From contig JAGCLX010000131.1 of assembly GCA_017646785.1 (NCBI GenBank), positions 1 through 19,123 on the forward strand: a DNA stretch of 19,123 nt, written 5' to 3'. This document shows, in pieces, positions 1-8,046 of this stretch; within the stretch, counting starts at the first letter, position 1; every line of letters begins with the position of its first letter. The notes beneath the pieces are model-generated. The model ran no database searches, was not told the DNA's origin, and saw only the letters and a list, made by a program, of their open reading frames with translations. A program made the position numbers and the translations under genes. This DNA comes from Alistipes sp. Lineage in GTDB: Bacteria > Bacteroidota > Bacteroidia > Bacteroidales > Rikenellaceae.

Positions 1-178
1 ACGTCTCCCCCGCCTCGACTACTGCTGCCGCTTCACCACCATTAAACAACATACTTTGCTCAAAGCGGCTATCGACAACATCACCAGTGGGGGCAACAAG
101 TCCCCTTATATCAAACGCATCGCAGCTGGTCAATAGCACTGTCGCCACGAGCAAAGCCCTACCTACCATCTGTAACAT
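1..178 (-). CDS. lipoprotein of unknown function, N-terminal part only (cut by left edge)
   Basis: An open frame on the minus strand runs from an ATG at 178 to the left edge without a stop (59 codons), so only the N-terminus is present. A second in-frame ATG at 169 may be the true start. From there the protein has a short lipoprotein signal peptide with a hydrophobic core (RALLVATVLLTSC) and a lipobox ending in Cys16. An acidic residue follows directly (CDAFD), which suits an outer-membrane lipoprotein of Bacteroidetes. The start overlaps the 3' end of the neighbouring minus-strand gene by 7 to 16 bases, so the two are probably translationally coupled. No catalytic domain is reached. Some calcineurin-like phosphoesterase lipoproteins of this order open similarly, but that is only a weak impression and the function is unknown. 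Confidence 0.7.
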   Translation of the reverse strand, partial: MLQMVGRALLVATVLLTSCDAFDIRGLVAPTGDVVDSRFEQSMLFNGGEAAAVVEAGET

Positions 179-831
179 ACCCCCACATTTGCATAAAGTT
201 GATAATAGTCACTCGAGATGTTGAACATCCCCGCAGGCTTATAGTTTACGCCCAGCAACACACCCACCCTCTCCGCAGGATACCACCGTGCATCAATGGC
301 TAATGATGGTTGATAGTGGCGTTCGAGCTCGAATATCCTACAGTTTGTCAACACAACATCCAAATCCCAATGCTCGAGCTTTGGGAGGCAGCGCACACCC
401 AACTCATAGTAGATATTGAATGGCTCACAGAGCCTATCTGTCCCCAACACCATAGTGCGATGGTAATAGCCCACCTTCACCCATAGGCCTCGAATATCAA
501 CAGAGGCACCACAGCCTATAGCGCAGCTATTCATACGCCCCTGGTACGAGTAATCAAGAAGCACCTCGCCACTTAGTCGTCCGAAGCCGAAGTCATGGAA
601 ATAGCGTGGTCGGGCAGCCGCTACCACACGCCCTATAGAGCAATACTGCGCACCACCGTCTATTGCAAAGTAGTCCACAAGTTCGTAATCCACCTCAACA
701 GAAGCTGCGGCAAATGGTCCGAGCGCAGCGTTATGCCCGCCCTTAAAGCCAAGTGTGAGCTCCTCACTTTGAGCATGCAATGCGCCTATGCCCGCAACTA
801 TCAACGTGAATAGTAGGAATAACCTCTTCAT
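163..831 (-). CDS. predicted small outer-membrane beta-barrel protein, function unknown
   Basis: This 222-residue protein starts with a clear Sec signal peptide (MKRLFLLFTLIVAGIGALHA, cleavage expected after A20). The rest shows the alternating polar/hydrophobic pattern of membrane beta-strands and many Tyr, Trp and Gly residues. It ends in an aromatic residue (GVCYRW), as expected for a barrel recognised by the Bam machinery. About 8 to 10 strands would fit the length. There is no TonB box, plug domain or enzymatic motif, and I do not recognise a named family. The stop codon lies inside the start region of the lipoprotein gene downstream, so the pair may work together at the outer membrane. 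The barrel assignment is inferred from composition and ends, not from a family match. Confidence 0.75.
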   Translation of the reverse strand: MKRLFLLFTLIVAGIGALHAQSEELTLGFKGGHNAALGPFAAASVEVDYELVDYFAIDGGAQYCSIGRVVAAARPRYFHDFGFGRLSGEVLLDYSYQGRMNSCAIGCGASVDIRGLWVKVGYYHRTMVLGTDRLCEPFNIYYELGVRCLPKLEHWDLDVVLTNCRIFELERHYQPSLAIDARWYPAERVGVLLGVNYKPAGMFNISSDYYQLYANVGVCYRW

Positions 832-845
832 ACATAAATTTTGTA

Positions 846-879
846 TAAAGGTACAAATAATCTATGAGATATATGCAAC
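846..879 (-). promoter_or_regulatory. possible Bacteroidetes-type promoter for the beta-barrel gene
   Basis: Reading the minus strand, TACCTTTA (846-853) matches seven of eight positions of the TAnnTTTG -7 consensus. A GTTG (876-879) lies 22 bases upstream as a -33 box. It sits 15 to 48 bases before the ATG at 831. The final base of the -7 box is wrong, so this is a weak call. Confidence 0.35.
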
Positions 880-960
880 ATATTAAGACAATATACGCAT
901 AATTAGCCATTCGGAGCAACCGCAAGGTGTGTTTACCATATCACACCCACACAATACAAA

Positions 961-1004
961 CAAAAAAAGAAATTGGGACCACCCTTTCGGGCAGCCCCAA
1001 ATTC
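961..1004 (-). terminator. intrinsic terminator of the MFS transporter gene
   Basis: On the minus strand an imperfect stem (AATTTGGGGCTGCCC pairing with GGGTGGTCCCAATT around a GAAA loop, with one bulge and some GU pairs) is followed by TTTCTTTTTTTG. It starts about 25 bases after the transporter stop codon. The rest of 832-1027 holds only a short dyad (GGTGTG at 926-931 and CACACC at 942-947) and no gene. Confidence 0.85.
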
Positions 1005-1027
1005 GTTTTGCGCTATACAGCTATGCG

Positions 1028-2323
1028 CTACTCAGTCTTGATATCCTTGTTCACATTCTTTGAGCCAATCAAAGCGTAGTAGAGCAAGAATGCAAGACCC
1101 GCGATGATTACCCAGTAGCTGGTCAAGTAGTTGCCAGTCCAGTCCACGATACCGTTCTGCAACAATGGCAAAATACCACCACCGCAAACCAATGCCATGA
1201 AGATACCCGAAGCGCGCTCGGTGTACTTACCCAAGCCCTCAACAGCGAGGTTGAAGATGCCACCCCACATAACCGATGTGCACAAACCGCACAACACGAG
1301 GAGTGCTGCGTTGATAGGCACCTCAGCCATACCGAAGCCATCAGTACCCTTGAATACGGGGAGGTTAACGGTGTTTGCTGGGTCGAGAATCATTGCGCCA
1401 CCCACCAATACCAAGCCGAGGAGTGATACAGCAGTGAGCATTGCCTTTGCTGAGAACTTAGCGCCCAGTGCAGCACCTGCAAGACGACCGAAGAACATCA
1501 ACAACCAGTATGTTGCAGCAACCGTAGCAGCGATACCCTCAGCATTACCAGCAGCAACATCAAGACCACCATTCTGCAACCACTTCTGCAATACGTTGGG
1601 AATACCTACCTCAACACCCACATAGATGAAGATGGCGATAGCGCCAAGTGTAAAGTGGCGAAACGACATAGGACCAACCTTAGAAGCACGCTTCTCATCA
1701 GTATTCGCTACACGCTCATTCTCAGGGATATGAGTAAAGAGGATTACGACGAATGCGAGGGCGAAGATTGCCAAAGCGATAAACATCAAGGGGAACACCT
1801 GCTTAATCTCAGCGTTTGTGATGCTGGGCACGAAGATACCAGTAAGGAAGATTACTGCAGTACCCATAAATGAGTTGAACGAGCCACCCACCTGCAAGAG
1901 CTGATTACCGCGGTTACCACCACCAGCAAGCTTATTCAACATAGGGTTCACAACGATATTAAGCATGCACATTGAGAAACCTGCGATGAATGCACCGAGC
2001 AGATATACGCCGAATGCGAGGTTACCAGCAAGCATACCTGCAATGGTCTGCACGCCCACACCTGTGAAGCCTACGATAACGGCAGCAAGAGCGGTAAATT
2101 TGTAGCCACGCTTCTGGAGTAGGTTACCTGCGGGGATACCCATACATGCGTATGCGATGAAATTGGCGAACACGCCAAGTGTACCCATCCAGTTAGCAAC
2201 GTTAAACTGATTTTTTAGAACATCACCCATGGGCGATGCGAGGTTGGTTACAAACGAGATCATTCCGAATAGTAGAATCATCACGATGATAGCCAACACA
2301 TTACTCTTCTTTTGTGTACTCAT
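1028..2323 (-). CDS. MFS transporter of the fucose/glucose/galactose:H+ symporter (FucP/GluP-like) family
   Basis: This 431-residue inner-membrane protein is almost entirely hydrophobic and fits 12 transmembrane helices. The opening (FGMISFVTNLASPMGDVLKN), the GIPAGNLLQKRGYKFT loop after helix 2 and the late SGIFMALVCGGGILPLLQNG segment resemble the FucP/GluP group of sugar:proton symporters. The exact substrate cannot be read from sequence; a hexose or fucose is a guess from the family. The length is normal and the start ATG is followed by a charged N-terminus (MSTQKKS). It lies 38 bases downstream of the polyprenyl synthase gene on the same strand with no promoter motif in the gap, so it is probably cotranscribed. 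A strong terminator follows it. It has no functional link to isoprenoid synthesis that I can see. Confidence 0.88.
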   Translation of the reverse strand: MSTQKKSNVLAIIVMILLFGMISFVTNLASPMGDVLKNQFNVANWMGTLGVFANFIAYACMGIPAGNLLQKRGYKFTALAAVIVGFTGVGVQTIAGMLAGNLAFGVYLLGAFIAGFSMCMLNIVVNPMLNKLAGGGNRGNQLLQVGGSFNSFMGTAVIFLTGIFVPSITNAEIKQVFPLMFIALAIFALAFVVILFTHIPENERVANTDEKRASKVGPMSFRHFTLGAIAIFIYVGVEVGIPNVLQKWLQNGGLDVAAGNAEGIAATVAATYWLLMFFGRLAGAALGAKFSAKAMLTAVSLLGLVLVGGAMILDPANTVNLPVFKGTDGFGMAEVPINAALLVLCGLCTSVMWGGIFNLAVEGLGKYTERASGIFMALVCGGGILPLLQNGIVDWTGNYLTSYWVIIAGLAFLLYYALIGSKNVNKDIKTE

Positions 2324-2361
2324 GGTTTATAGTTTTAGATTGATATTCAACATATTAAGCG

Positions 2362-3363
2362 CTACTTATCACGCTCGGCAACGAATGTGCATAGGTCGAG
2401 CATAGCCTTGCGGTAGGGCGTATCCTCGTACTTCGATACAAGGTGCATAGCACGCGATAGGTATGCCTGCATAACCTCCGTTGCGCGCTCCATGCCGCCA
2501 CCCTCAACGACGATTGTGTGCAGCTTGTCGAGGGCCGCCTCATCATCCTTACAACGCTTCAACAGCTCCTTCATCTCCTGCACCTCCTCCTCGCTCTTCG
2601 AATCCATAACCTCAATCATGGGGAGGGTGATTTTATTCTCGCGGAGGTCGTTGTTTGCAGGCTTGCCAGTGTTGTTGTTACGGTTGTAGTCGAGGATGTC
2701 ATCCTGAATCTGGAAGGCTATACCGAGTGCCTCACCATACTTTCTCATACGGTCTACATCCTCACGCGAAGCACCCACAGAGAGCGCTCCGAGGGCAGCA
2801 CACACACCAAGCAGGCTCGCGGTCTTCTGGTAGATGATATCGAAGTAGTCGTCGCGTGTGGTATCAAGATTGCGAGCATGCTGGCTCTGCAAAATCTCAC
2901 CCTCGCAGAGTGTCGCCATAGCCGAACCCACATAGGACACGATGTCGTACTGCGCCGACGCCATGCCGAGTGCCATAGTCTTGGCAAGGATGTAGTCACC
3001 AAGGATGATAGCAAGGTTGCTCTGCCACTTGGCATTCACCGAGGGCTTACCGCGACGCTCATCGGCATCGTCAAGCACGTCGTCATGGATGAGTGATGCA
3101 GTGTGTATCATCTCCATGATGAGTGCCGCGAGGTATGTTCGCTTCGAGCAGTGTCTACTTTCGGGGTTTGGGTTGTCGGGCATGCAAGTCAGCGCCGCAA
3201 GCATAGTGAGAATGGGGCGCACACCCTTGCCGCGTGACGAGAGTGCATAGGTGAGCATCTCCTGTAGCAACTCACCCTCAGCATTGATGTTGTCAGCTAC
3301 GAACTGGTCAAAGGCTTTGAGGTCTTCAACAATGGGCTGACGTATAGCGTCAATAGTAATCAT
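2362..3363 (-). CDS. ispB: all-trans polyprenyl diphosphate synthase (octaprenyl/heptaprenyl type)
   Basis: This cytosolic enzyme of 333 residues elongates a short allylic diphosphate with isopentenyl diphosphate to make the long all-trans chain used for the quinone side chain. The first aspartate-rich motif is IHDDVLDDADERRGKP (D94, D95, D98) and the second is FQIQDDILDY (D221, D222, D225), followed by the conserved GKPANNDLRENK loop (233-243). GKGVRP near residue 45 is the diphosphate-binding segment of the family. The length is typical. Chain length cannot be deduced with confidence, so the symbol denotes the family role. The gene has its own promoter in a region shared with the divergent YfhO-type gene, and an MFS gene follows it in the same direction. 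Confidence 0.92.
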   Translation of the reverse strand: MITIDAIRQPIVEDLKAFDQFVADNINAEGELLQEMLTYALSSRGKGVRPILTMLAALTCMPDNPNPESRHCSKRTYLAALIMEMIHTASLIHDDVLDDADERRGKPSVNAKWQSNLAIILGDYILAKTMALGMASAQYDIVSYVGSAMATLCEGEILQSQHARNLDTTRDDYFDIIYQKTASLLGVCAALGALSVGASREDVDRMRKYGEALGIAFQIQDDILDYNRNNNTGKPANNDLRENKITLPMIEVMDSKSEEEVQEMKELLKRCKDDEAALDKLHTIVVEGGGMERATEVMQAYLSRAMHLVSKYEDTPYRKAMLDLCTFVAERDK

Positions 3364-3387
3364 ACGTTATAAGGTCAAAGTAATAGG

Positions 3388-3395
3388 CAAAGATA
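3388..3395 (-). promoter_or_regulatory. -7 promoter element for the polyprenyl diphosphate synthase gene
   Basis: The minus strand carries TATCTTTG, an exact match to the Bacteroidetes TAnnTTTG -7 box, 25 bases before the ATG. No convincing TTTG -33 box lies 17 to 23 bases upstream, so only the -7 element is annotated. Confidence 0.6.
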
Positions 3396-3415
3396 ATGTT
3401 TTTTTGCGAGAAAGG

Positions 3416-3445
3416 ATTGAAAACGCAACTTTTTTCGTAACTTTG
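3416..3445 (+). promoter_or_regulatory. promoter of the yfhO-ftsX-uppP-truB-queA operon
   Basis: ATTG at 3416-3419 followed after 18 bases by TAACTTTG (3438-3445) fits the Bacteroidetes -33/-7 arrangement. Transcription would begin around 3450, leaving a leader of roughly 38 bases before the ATG at 3488. It is divergent from the promoter at 3388-3395, with 42 bases between the two -7 boxes. Confidence 0.65.
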
Positions 3446-3487
3446 GGCGATTTATTTCGTTAGAGTAGACGCAAGTAGTGCATAGCT

Positions 3488-6070
3488 ATGAATATTTTGA
3501 GTGGTGATTTTGAGCGTTACTCCCCCATGTGGTGGCTGCAGAAGGCACTGCCATGGTTGATGGGAGTCATTATATTTTGGGTTGTGAGCCTTACCTTCTA
3601 TGCTCCGCAGTTTGATGGTAAGTCATTGGGGCAGGGTGATATAGCCCAGTACTCGGGTATGTCGGCGGACATCCGCGCACATCGCGAGGCTACAGGCGAA
3701 GACCCACAGTGGACAGGTGGCATGTTCTCGGGCATGCCCGCCTACCTCATTGATGTGGAGTACCCCACACAGGATGTGAAGCAGAGCCTCGGCAGCATTG
3801 TAAAGGTCGTGGGCGACCCCATGAACATGACGCTCTTTGCCATGATATTCATGATGTTGGCGGTGGTGCTTATGGGCATTAACCCCTGGATAGGTATCAT
3901 TGCCGGCTTGGCATACGGTCTTTCGACCTACTTCTTCCTTATCATCGACGCAGGACACATCACCAAGATGTGGGCATTGGTCTATGCACCACCTTTGGTG
4001 GGTGCCGTGTGGTATGCATTACGCAAGAATGTGTGGGTGGGTTCGGCACTCGCTGCGTTATTCGGATCTTTGGAGTTGGGAGCTAATCATCCCCAGATTA
4101 CCTACTACTTCGTTTTGGCATGCTTAGCACTGTGGATTAGCGAGTTGGTATTCGCTATCATGGGCAAGTATATTAAGCGATTTGCGCTTGCCACCGCCAT
4201 GCTGGGTGGCGCAGCACTGCTTGCCATGGGCTCTAACTTTGCACCTCTGTGGTACACCATACAGCACCGCGATAGCACCTCTCGTGGCGAGTCGGAGGTG
4301 GTGAGTGCCGAGGAGGCGCGCCAGGACAAGATTGCCTACAACACCATGTGGAGCTACGGCACAGCCGAGAGCCTCAACATGCTTGTTCCCAACTATATGG
4401 GCTCTGCATCTGGAGATGTAGACCTTCGCGTGGAGGAGTTTCTCGCCAGCGACGCTACACAGGAGGCTATGATTGAGGATACGATAGATGATGTTACTGC
4501 CGTATATCAGGAGTACGACCCCTCGATTACGCGCGACGACATTGTCTACTACATGAATAACGACGCCGACCTTCGCAGCGATGTGGAGTGGTTTTACCAC
4601 AATAAGTGGTCGACACTCTCAGGCCATGTGTCAAACTACTGGGGCACACAGCCCTATACCGCAGGCCCCACATACCTAGGCGCTGTGGTTGTCTTCCTCG
4701 CCATCATGGGTATTATGCTTGCTCCCGCCCGCTATCGTTGGTGGTTAGTTGCAGTAAGCGTGCTTATGGTGTTACTGGCTTGGGGCAGCAACATTATGGG
4801 CTTCTACGAGCTAACGTACGACTACCTGCCAGGCTACAAGAATTTCCGCACGGTATCTATGGCCTTAGTGGTCGTGGAGTGGAGCGCGCCACTATTTGCC
4901 GCTATAGCCCTTTGGCAGCTTATGTCTAACGAGGTCGTGGCTCGCAAGAAGTATATCGCCGTGGGCGTAGCTCTCGCGGTTATCATACTACTCTATATCA
5001 TCATGGGTCTAAATGCCGACTACGGCATACAAGCTCTCATAGAGGATATGGGTGCGTCGTACTGGGTTGAGCAGCTCCGCATGTTGCTCGAGGAGGTGCG
5101 TAGCGAGGCCTTTATTGATGATGCAATACGCTCTATGTGTTACATTGTGCTTTCAGCAGGTGTGGTTGTAGCCTATGTTGCACTACGTGACCGCATAGCA
5201 GCGAAGGCATGGGTGGCTGCAGCCGCCATGGTAGTAGCTGTTGGTCTGCTCGCTGTGATAGACATCGCGGGTGTCGACAAGCGCTATATGGACGATAGCA
5301 AGTGGAGCAATAACGCCCCCACTGAGGCAGTGGCAACAAAGGCCGACAAGGAGATTCTCAAGGATAAAGATTTGGGCTACCGCGTCTACGATATGGATAG
5401 TCGAGGTAGCACTCGCGCATCGAACTTTCACCGCTCAGTGGATGGATACCATGGTGCAAAGTTACAGCGTTACGACGACGTGCTTCATCGCTATATCTAC
5501 ACTGCAAACCCAGAGGTGTTGGCGATGCTAAATACACGCTATACAATCTCGGGAGGCGCTGTGCAGCAGAACTATACCTTCGGCGCTGCATGGTTTGTAA
5601 CCAGCGTCGAGGTGGCCGACTCTCCAGCCAAGGAGCTCGATGCATTGGGCGTTGTAGACTTGTATAGCACAGCCGTTGTTAGCGATGACATAACAGGCCT
5701 TGATGCGTGGTACGGCAATGATGGATACATCGAGTTGGTTGAGTACGCGCCCAACTACCTAAAATATGAATACGACACCCCCGAGGATGTGCTATGCGTC
5801 TTCTCGGAGATATACTACCCCAAGGGTTGGTCGGCATATATCGACGGCAAGGAGGCGGACTACTTCTCGGTGGACTACATCCTACGAGGCATGGAGCTTC
5901 CCGCGGGTGAGCATATCGTAGAGTGGCGCTTCAGAGCGCCCAAGTGGGGCGTTGTCACAGCGATTACAGGCATTGCATCATGGCTTATAATCCTGTCACT
6001 CGTGGCTGTGGCGGGCATGCCACTATATCGCTGGTACAGAGGTAGAAAAACAAATAAAACAATAGAGTAA
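3488..6070 (+). CDS. YfhO-family polytopic membrane protein, possible polyprenyl-phosphate-dependent glycosyltransferase
   Basis: This 860-residue protein has about 12 or more transmembrane helices. The first (about 20-38) is followed by an extracytoplasmic loop with SLGQGDIAQY (D51, Q54) and WTGGMFSGMPAY (75-86), typical of Bacteroidetes YfhO proteins and resembling the acidic first loop of GT-C glycosyltransferases. A soluble domain occupies roughly residues 590-830, and a final helix lies near 832-850 before a basic tail. Gram-positive YfhO-type proteins transfer sugars from undecaprenyl-phosphate carriers onto cell-wall polymers. The acceptor in a Gram-negative is unknown, so the glycosyltransferase role is inferred. 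It is the first gene of an operon, 3 bases before ftsX, and the operon also encodes UppP, which recycles the same lipid carrier. Confidence 0.82.
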   Translation: MNILSGDFERYSPMWWLQKALPWLMGVIIFWVVSLTFYAPQFDGKSLGQGDIAQYSGMSADIRAHREATGEDPQWTGGMFSGMPAYLIDVEYPTQDVKQSLGSIVKVVGDPMNMTLFAMIFMMLAVVLMGINPWIGIIAGLAYGLSTYFFLIIDAGHITKMWALVYAPPLVGAVWYALRKNVWVGSALAALFGSLELGANHPQITYYFVLACLALWISELVFAIMGKYIKRFALATAMLGGAALLAMGSNFAPLWYTIQHRDSTSRGESEVVSAEEARQDKIAYNTMWSYGTAESLNMLVPNYMGSASGDVDLRVEEFLASDATQEAMIEDTIDDVTAVYQEYDPSITRDDIVYYMNNDADLRSDVEWFYHNKWSTLSGHVSNYWGTQPYTAGPTYLGAVVVFLAIMGIMLAPARYRWWLVAVSVLMVLLAWGSNIMGFYELTYDYLPGYKNFRTVSMALVVVEWSAPLFAAIALWQLMSNEVVARKKYIAVGVALAVIILLYIIMGLNADYGIQALIEDMGASYWVEQLRMLLEEVRSEAFIDDAIRSMCYIVLSAGVVVAYVALRDRIAAKAWVAAAAMVVAVGLLAVIDIAGVDKRYMDDSKWSNNAPTEAVATKADKEILKDKDLGYRVYDMDSRGSTRASNFHRSVDGYHGAKLQRYDDVLHRYIYTANPEVLAMLNTRYTISGGAVQQNYTFGAAWFVTSVEVADSPAKELDALGVVDLYSTAVVSDDITGLDAWYGNDGYIELVEYAPNYLKYEYDTPEDVLCVFSEIYYPKGWSAYIDGKEADYFSVDYILRGMELPAGEHIVEWRFRAPKWGVVTAITGIASWLIILSLVAVAGMPLYRWYRGRKTNKTIE

Positions 6071-6073
6071 CTT

Positions 6074-6964
6074 ATGACAGAAGGAAGAGATAAGCGATTG
6101 GATCGCAAGGTGCGACGCTCGTACGTCATTTCGACAATGAGCATAACCCTTGTGCTGTTTATGTTGGGTGTGGTTGGCTACGTCACCTTCACCGCTCTCT
6201 CTGCGGCCCACGACCTGCGTACTGGCGTTGTGGTATCTGTGGAGGTTGCCGACAACATAGAGCCCGAGGTGGAGGGTCGCATCGTTAGCGCCATAGAGGC
6301 CTCTGCGATGAGTAGCAACATCTGCTACATGAGCAAGGAGGAGAAATTTACCGACGAGACCTTCCGCGAGCAGTTTGAGGTGGACCTCGATATGCTACTC
6401 GGAGAGAACCCTCTGCGCAACAGCTACGAGGTTACTCTAATGGAGCAGCACGCCGACAGTTCTTCACTTGACGCATTCTGTGCGCTACTCGAGGGCGTAG
6501 AGGGCGTAGAGTATATCGCCGTGCCACCGGTGGATGTCGTGGAGAGCATGAACGAGACCATATCTTATATATCTATAGGTCTGCTCATCTTTTTGGGTGT
6601 ACTGTTTATAATCTCAATGCTTCTACTAAACAACACCATACGATTGGCCATTTACTCAAAGCGCTACCTTATCAACACCATGAAACTTGTGGGTGCAACA
6701 AAATGGTACATCATGCGTCCCTTGCTCGGTGCTGCCCTCAAGCAGGGTGTCGTAGCGGGCATTGTTGCAGCAGCCATGCTTATCGGAGTGGTGTATGGCG
6801 TTAGAGGCGTAACCCCCGAGAGCCTATCGTTGGTAGAGTATCGCGAGGTGGGCATCATCATAGGCGCCATCGTCATCGTGGGCATTGTCATCACGGTGCT
6901 CTTCAGCGCATTTGCCGTTAACAAGTTCGTCAACATGAAGTCAAATAAGATATACCTATTCTAA
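6074..6964 (+). CDS. ftsX: cell-division protein FtsX (ABC-transporter-like permease)
   Basis: FtsX is an inner-membrane protein that works with the ATPase FtsE to activate septal peptidoglycan hydrolases. The 296 residues show the family layout: a basic cytoplasmic N-terminus, one helix (about 20-42), an extracytoplasmic domain (about 43-163) containing LGENPLRNSYEV, then three helices (about 165-186, 220-243, 259-281). The cytoplasmic segment NTIRLAIYSKR...MKLVGATKWYI (187-213) is the FtsX signature that contacts FtsE. Length is normal. ftsE is not next to it, unlike in proteobacteria, so the partner ATPase must be encoded elsewhere. It lies 3 bases after the YfhO-type gene and 3 bases before the DUF3098 gene, which indicates a single transcript. 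Confidence 0.92.
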   Translation: MTEGRDKRLDRKVRRSYVISTMSITLVLFMLGVVGYVTFTALSAAHDLRTGVVVSVEVADNIEPEVEGRIVSAIEASAMSSNICYMSKEEKFTDETFREQFEVDLDMLLGENPLRNSYEVTLMEQHADSSSLDAFCALLEGVEGVEYIAVPPVDVVESMNETISYISIGLLIFLGVLFIISMLLLNNTIRLAIYSKRYLINTMKLVGATKWYIMRPLLGAALKQGVVAGIVAAAMLIGVVYGVRGVTPESLSLVEYREVGIIIGAIVIVGIVITVLFSAFAVNKFVNMKSNKIYLF

Positions 6965-6967
6965 ACT

Positions 6968-7234
6968 ATGTCTGAAAACACTAATAATAAGCGCATGCCC
7001 TTTAGTGTCAAGAACTATGCACTTATGGGTGTCGGGGTGTTGGTCATCGTCGTGGGCTTTATCCTCATGTCGGGAGGCGGAGAGCACACCGCAACGCAGT
7101 TCGACTGGTCGATATACTCTACGCGCCGCATAACTATTGCACCCATCGTGGTACTCCTTGGCTTCGTGATAGAGGTCTTGGCGATAATGGTGCGCTTTAA
7201 GAGCGATGATAACAACAATGTAGATAACAACTAA
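6968..7234 (+). CDS. DUF3098 small inner-membrane protein
   Basis: This 88-residue protein has two predicted transmembrane helices, about 18-38 (ALMGVGVLVIVVGFILMSGG) and 56-76 (TIAPIVVLLGFVIEVLAIMV). They are joined by a short polar loop containing FDWSIYSTRRI. The C-terminus is a hydrophilic Asn/Asp-rich tail. PFSVKNY near the start and the IYSTRRITIAPIV stretch are characteristic of DUF3098, a family of unknown function found mainly in Bacteroidetes. It lies 3 bases after ftsX and 4 bases before uppP, an arrangement I recall as common in this phylum, so a role in division or lipid-carrier recycling is possible. No catalytic residue is evident. The family call is fairly secure; the function is unknown. 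Confidence 0.85.
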   Translation: MSENTNNKRMPFSVKNYALMGVGVLVIVVGFILMSGGGEHTATQFDWSIYSTRRITIAPIVVLLGFVIEVLAIMVRFKSDDNNNVDNN

Positions 7235-7238
7235 GTCT

Positions 7239-8033
7239 ATGGAGGTATTTGAGTCAATAGTATTAGGCGCTGTGCAGGGCCTCACAGAGTTTTTGCCCGT
7301 ATCGAGCAGTGGCCATCTGCAGTTGGCTAAGGAGTTGCTTGGCGTGAAGCTGGAGGAGAATCTTACGTTCGATGTGGCGCTACATGCCGCTACGGTGTTG
7401 AGCACCATCGTGGTGCTGTGGCGTGATATAGTGGGTCTTTTCAGGGGGCTATTCACGCGAGGCATGAATGACGAGAAGTCTTATATTTTGAAGCTCATCA
7501 TCTCGATGATTCCTATTGGCTTTGTCGGTTTTGTGCTTAAGGACCAGATAGATGCGGTGCTAGCTTCGAACTATATCATGGTGGTTGTGGGAGGAATGTT
7601 ATTGCTTACCGCCACCCTTCTCACCTTTGCCTACTATGCTAAGCCCCGCCAGAAGGATGCTATATCATATCGTGATGCCTTTATCATCGGCGTGGCTCAG
7701 GCTGTGGCGGCGTCACCAGGCCTTTCGCGCTCGGGCACAACAATCGCTACGGGTCTGTTGCTCGGCAATCGCAAGGAGGTTGTTGCTACATTCTCGTTCC
7801 TTATGGTCTTGGCACCAATCATTGGCGAGACACTCCTAAATGTTGTCGATGGTGGCCTATCTGTCGTTGGTGTGTCAACTGAGGCTCTTGTTGCTGGTTT
7901 CGTTACCGCCTTTGTCGTGGGATGCCTTGCTTGTCGCTTTATGATTAACATCGTTAAGCGTGGTAAGTTGATTTGGTTTGCAGTATATTGCGCTGTGGTG
8001 GGCATTGTCGCTATTGGATCCTATTTGTTCTAA
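7239..8033 (+). CDS. uppP: undecaprenyl-diphosphatase UppP (BacA family)
   Basis: UppP removes a phosphate from undecaprenyl pyrophosphate at the membrane to regenerate the lipid carrier for peptidoglycan and glycan synthesis; overproduction of the family gives bacitracin resistance. The 264-residue protein shows both signature regions: QGLTEFLPVSSSGHL (13-27, the Q/E-xxx-E motif being Q13 and E17, with H26) and SPGLSRSGTT (159-168, with R164). About eight hydrophobic helices fit the family. Length is normal and no key residue is missing. It follows the DUF3098 gene by 4 bases and precedes truB by 13 bases. Its place in an operon with ftsX and a YfhO-type protein fits an envelope function. 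Confidence 0.96.
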   Translation: MEVFESIVLGAVQGLTEFLPVSSSGHLQLAKELLGVKLEENLTFDVALHAATVLSTIVVLWRDIVGLFRGLFTRGMNDEKSYILKLIISMIPIGFVGFVLKDQIDAVLASNYIMVVVGGMLLLTATLLTFAYYAKPRQKDAISYRDAFIIGVAQAVAASPGLSRSGTTIATGLLLGNRKEVVATFSFLMVLAPIIGETLLNVVDGGLSVVGVSTEALVAGFVTAFVVGCLACRFMINIVKRGKLIWFAVYCAVVGIVAIGSYLF

Positions 8034-8046
8034 CAACTTATTATAG

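Noticed and set aside
926..947. GGTGTG/CACACC dyad as a second terminator
   Set aside because: The stem is only six pairs with a ten-base loop and no T run on either strand.
1131..1625. 164-codon open frame on the plus strand opposite the MFS transporter gene
   Set aside because: It lies wholly antisense to a well-supported transporter, has low-complexity Pro/Ala/Thr composition, and matches no family I recognise.
4124..4600. 158-codon minus-strand frame inside the YfhO-type gene
   Set aside because: It is a shadow of the coding strand with no signal, motif or promoter.
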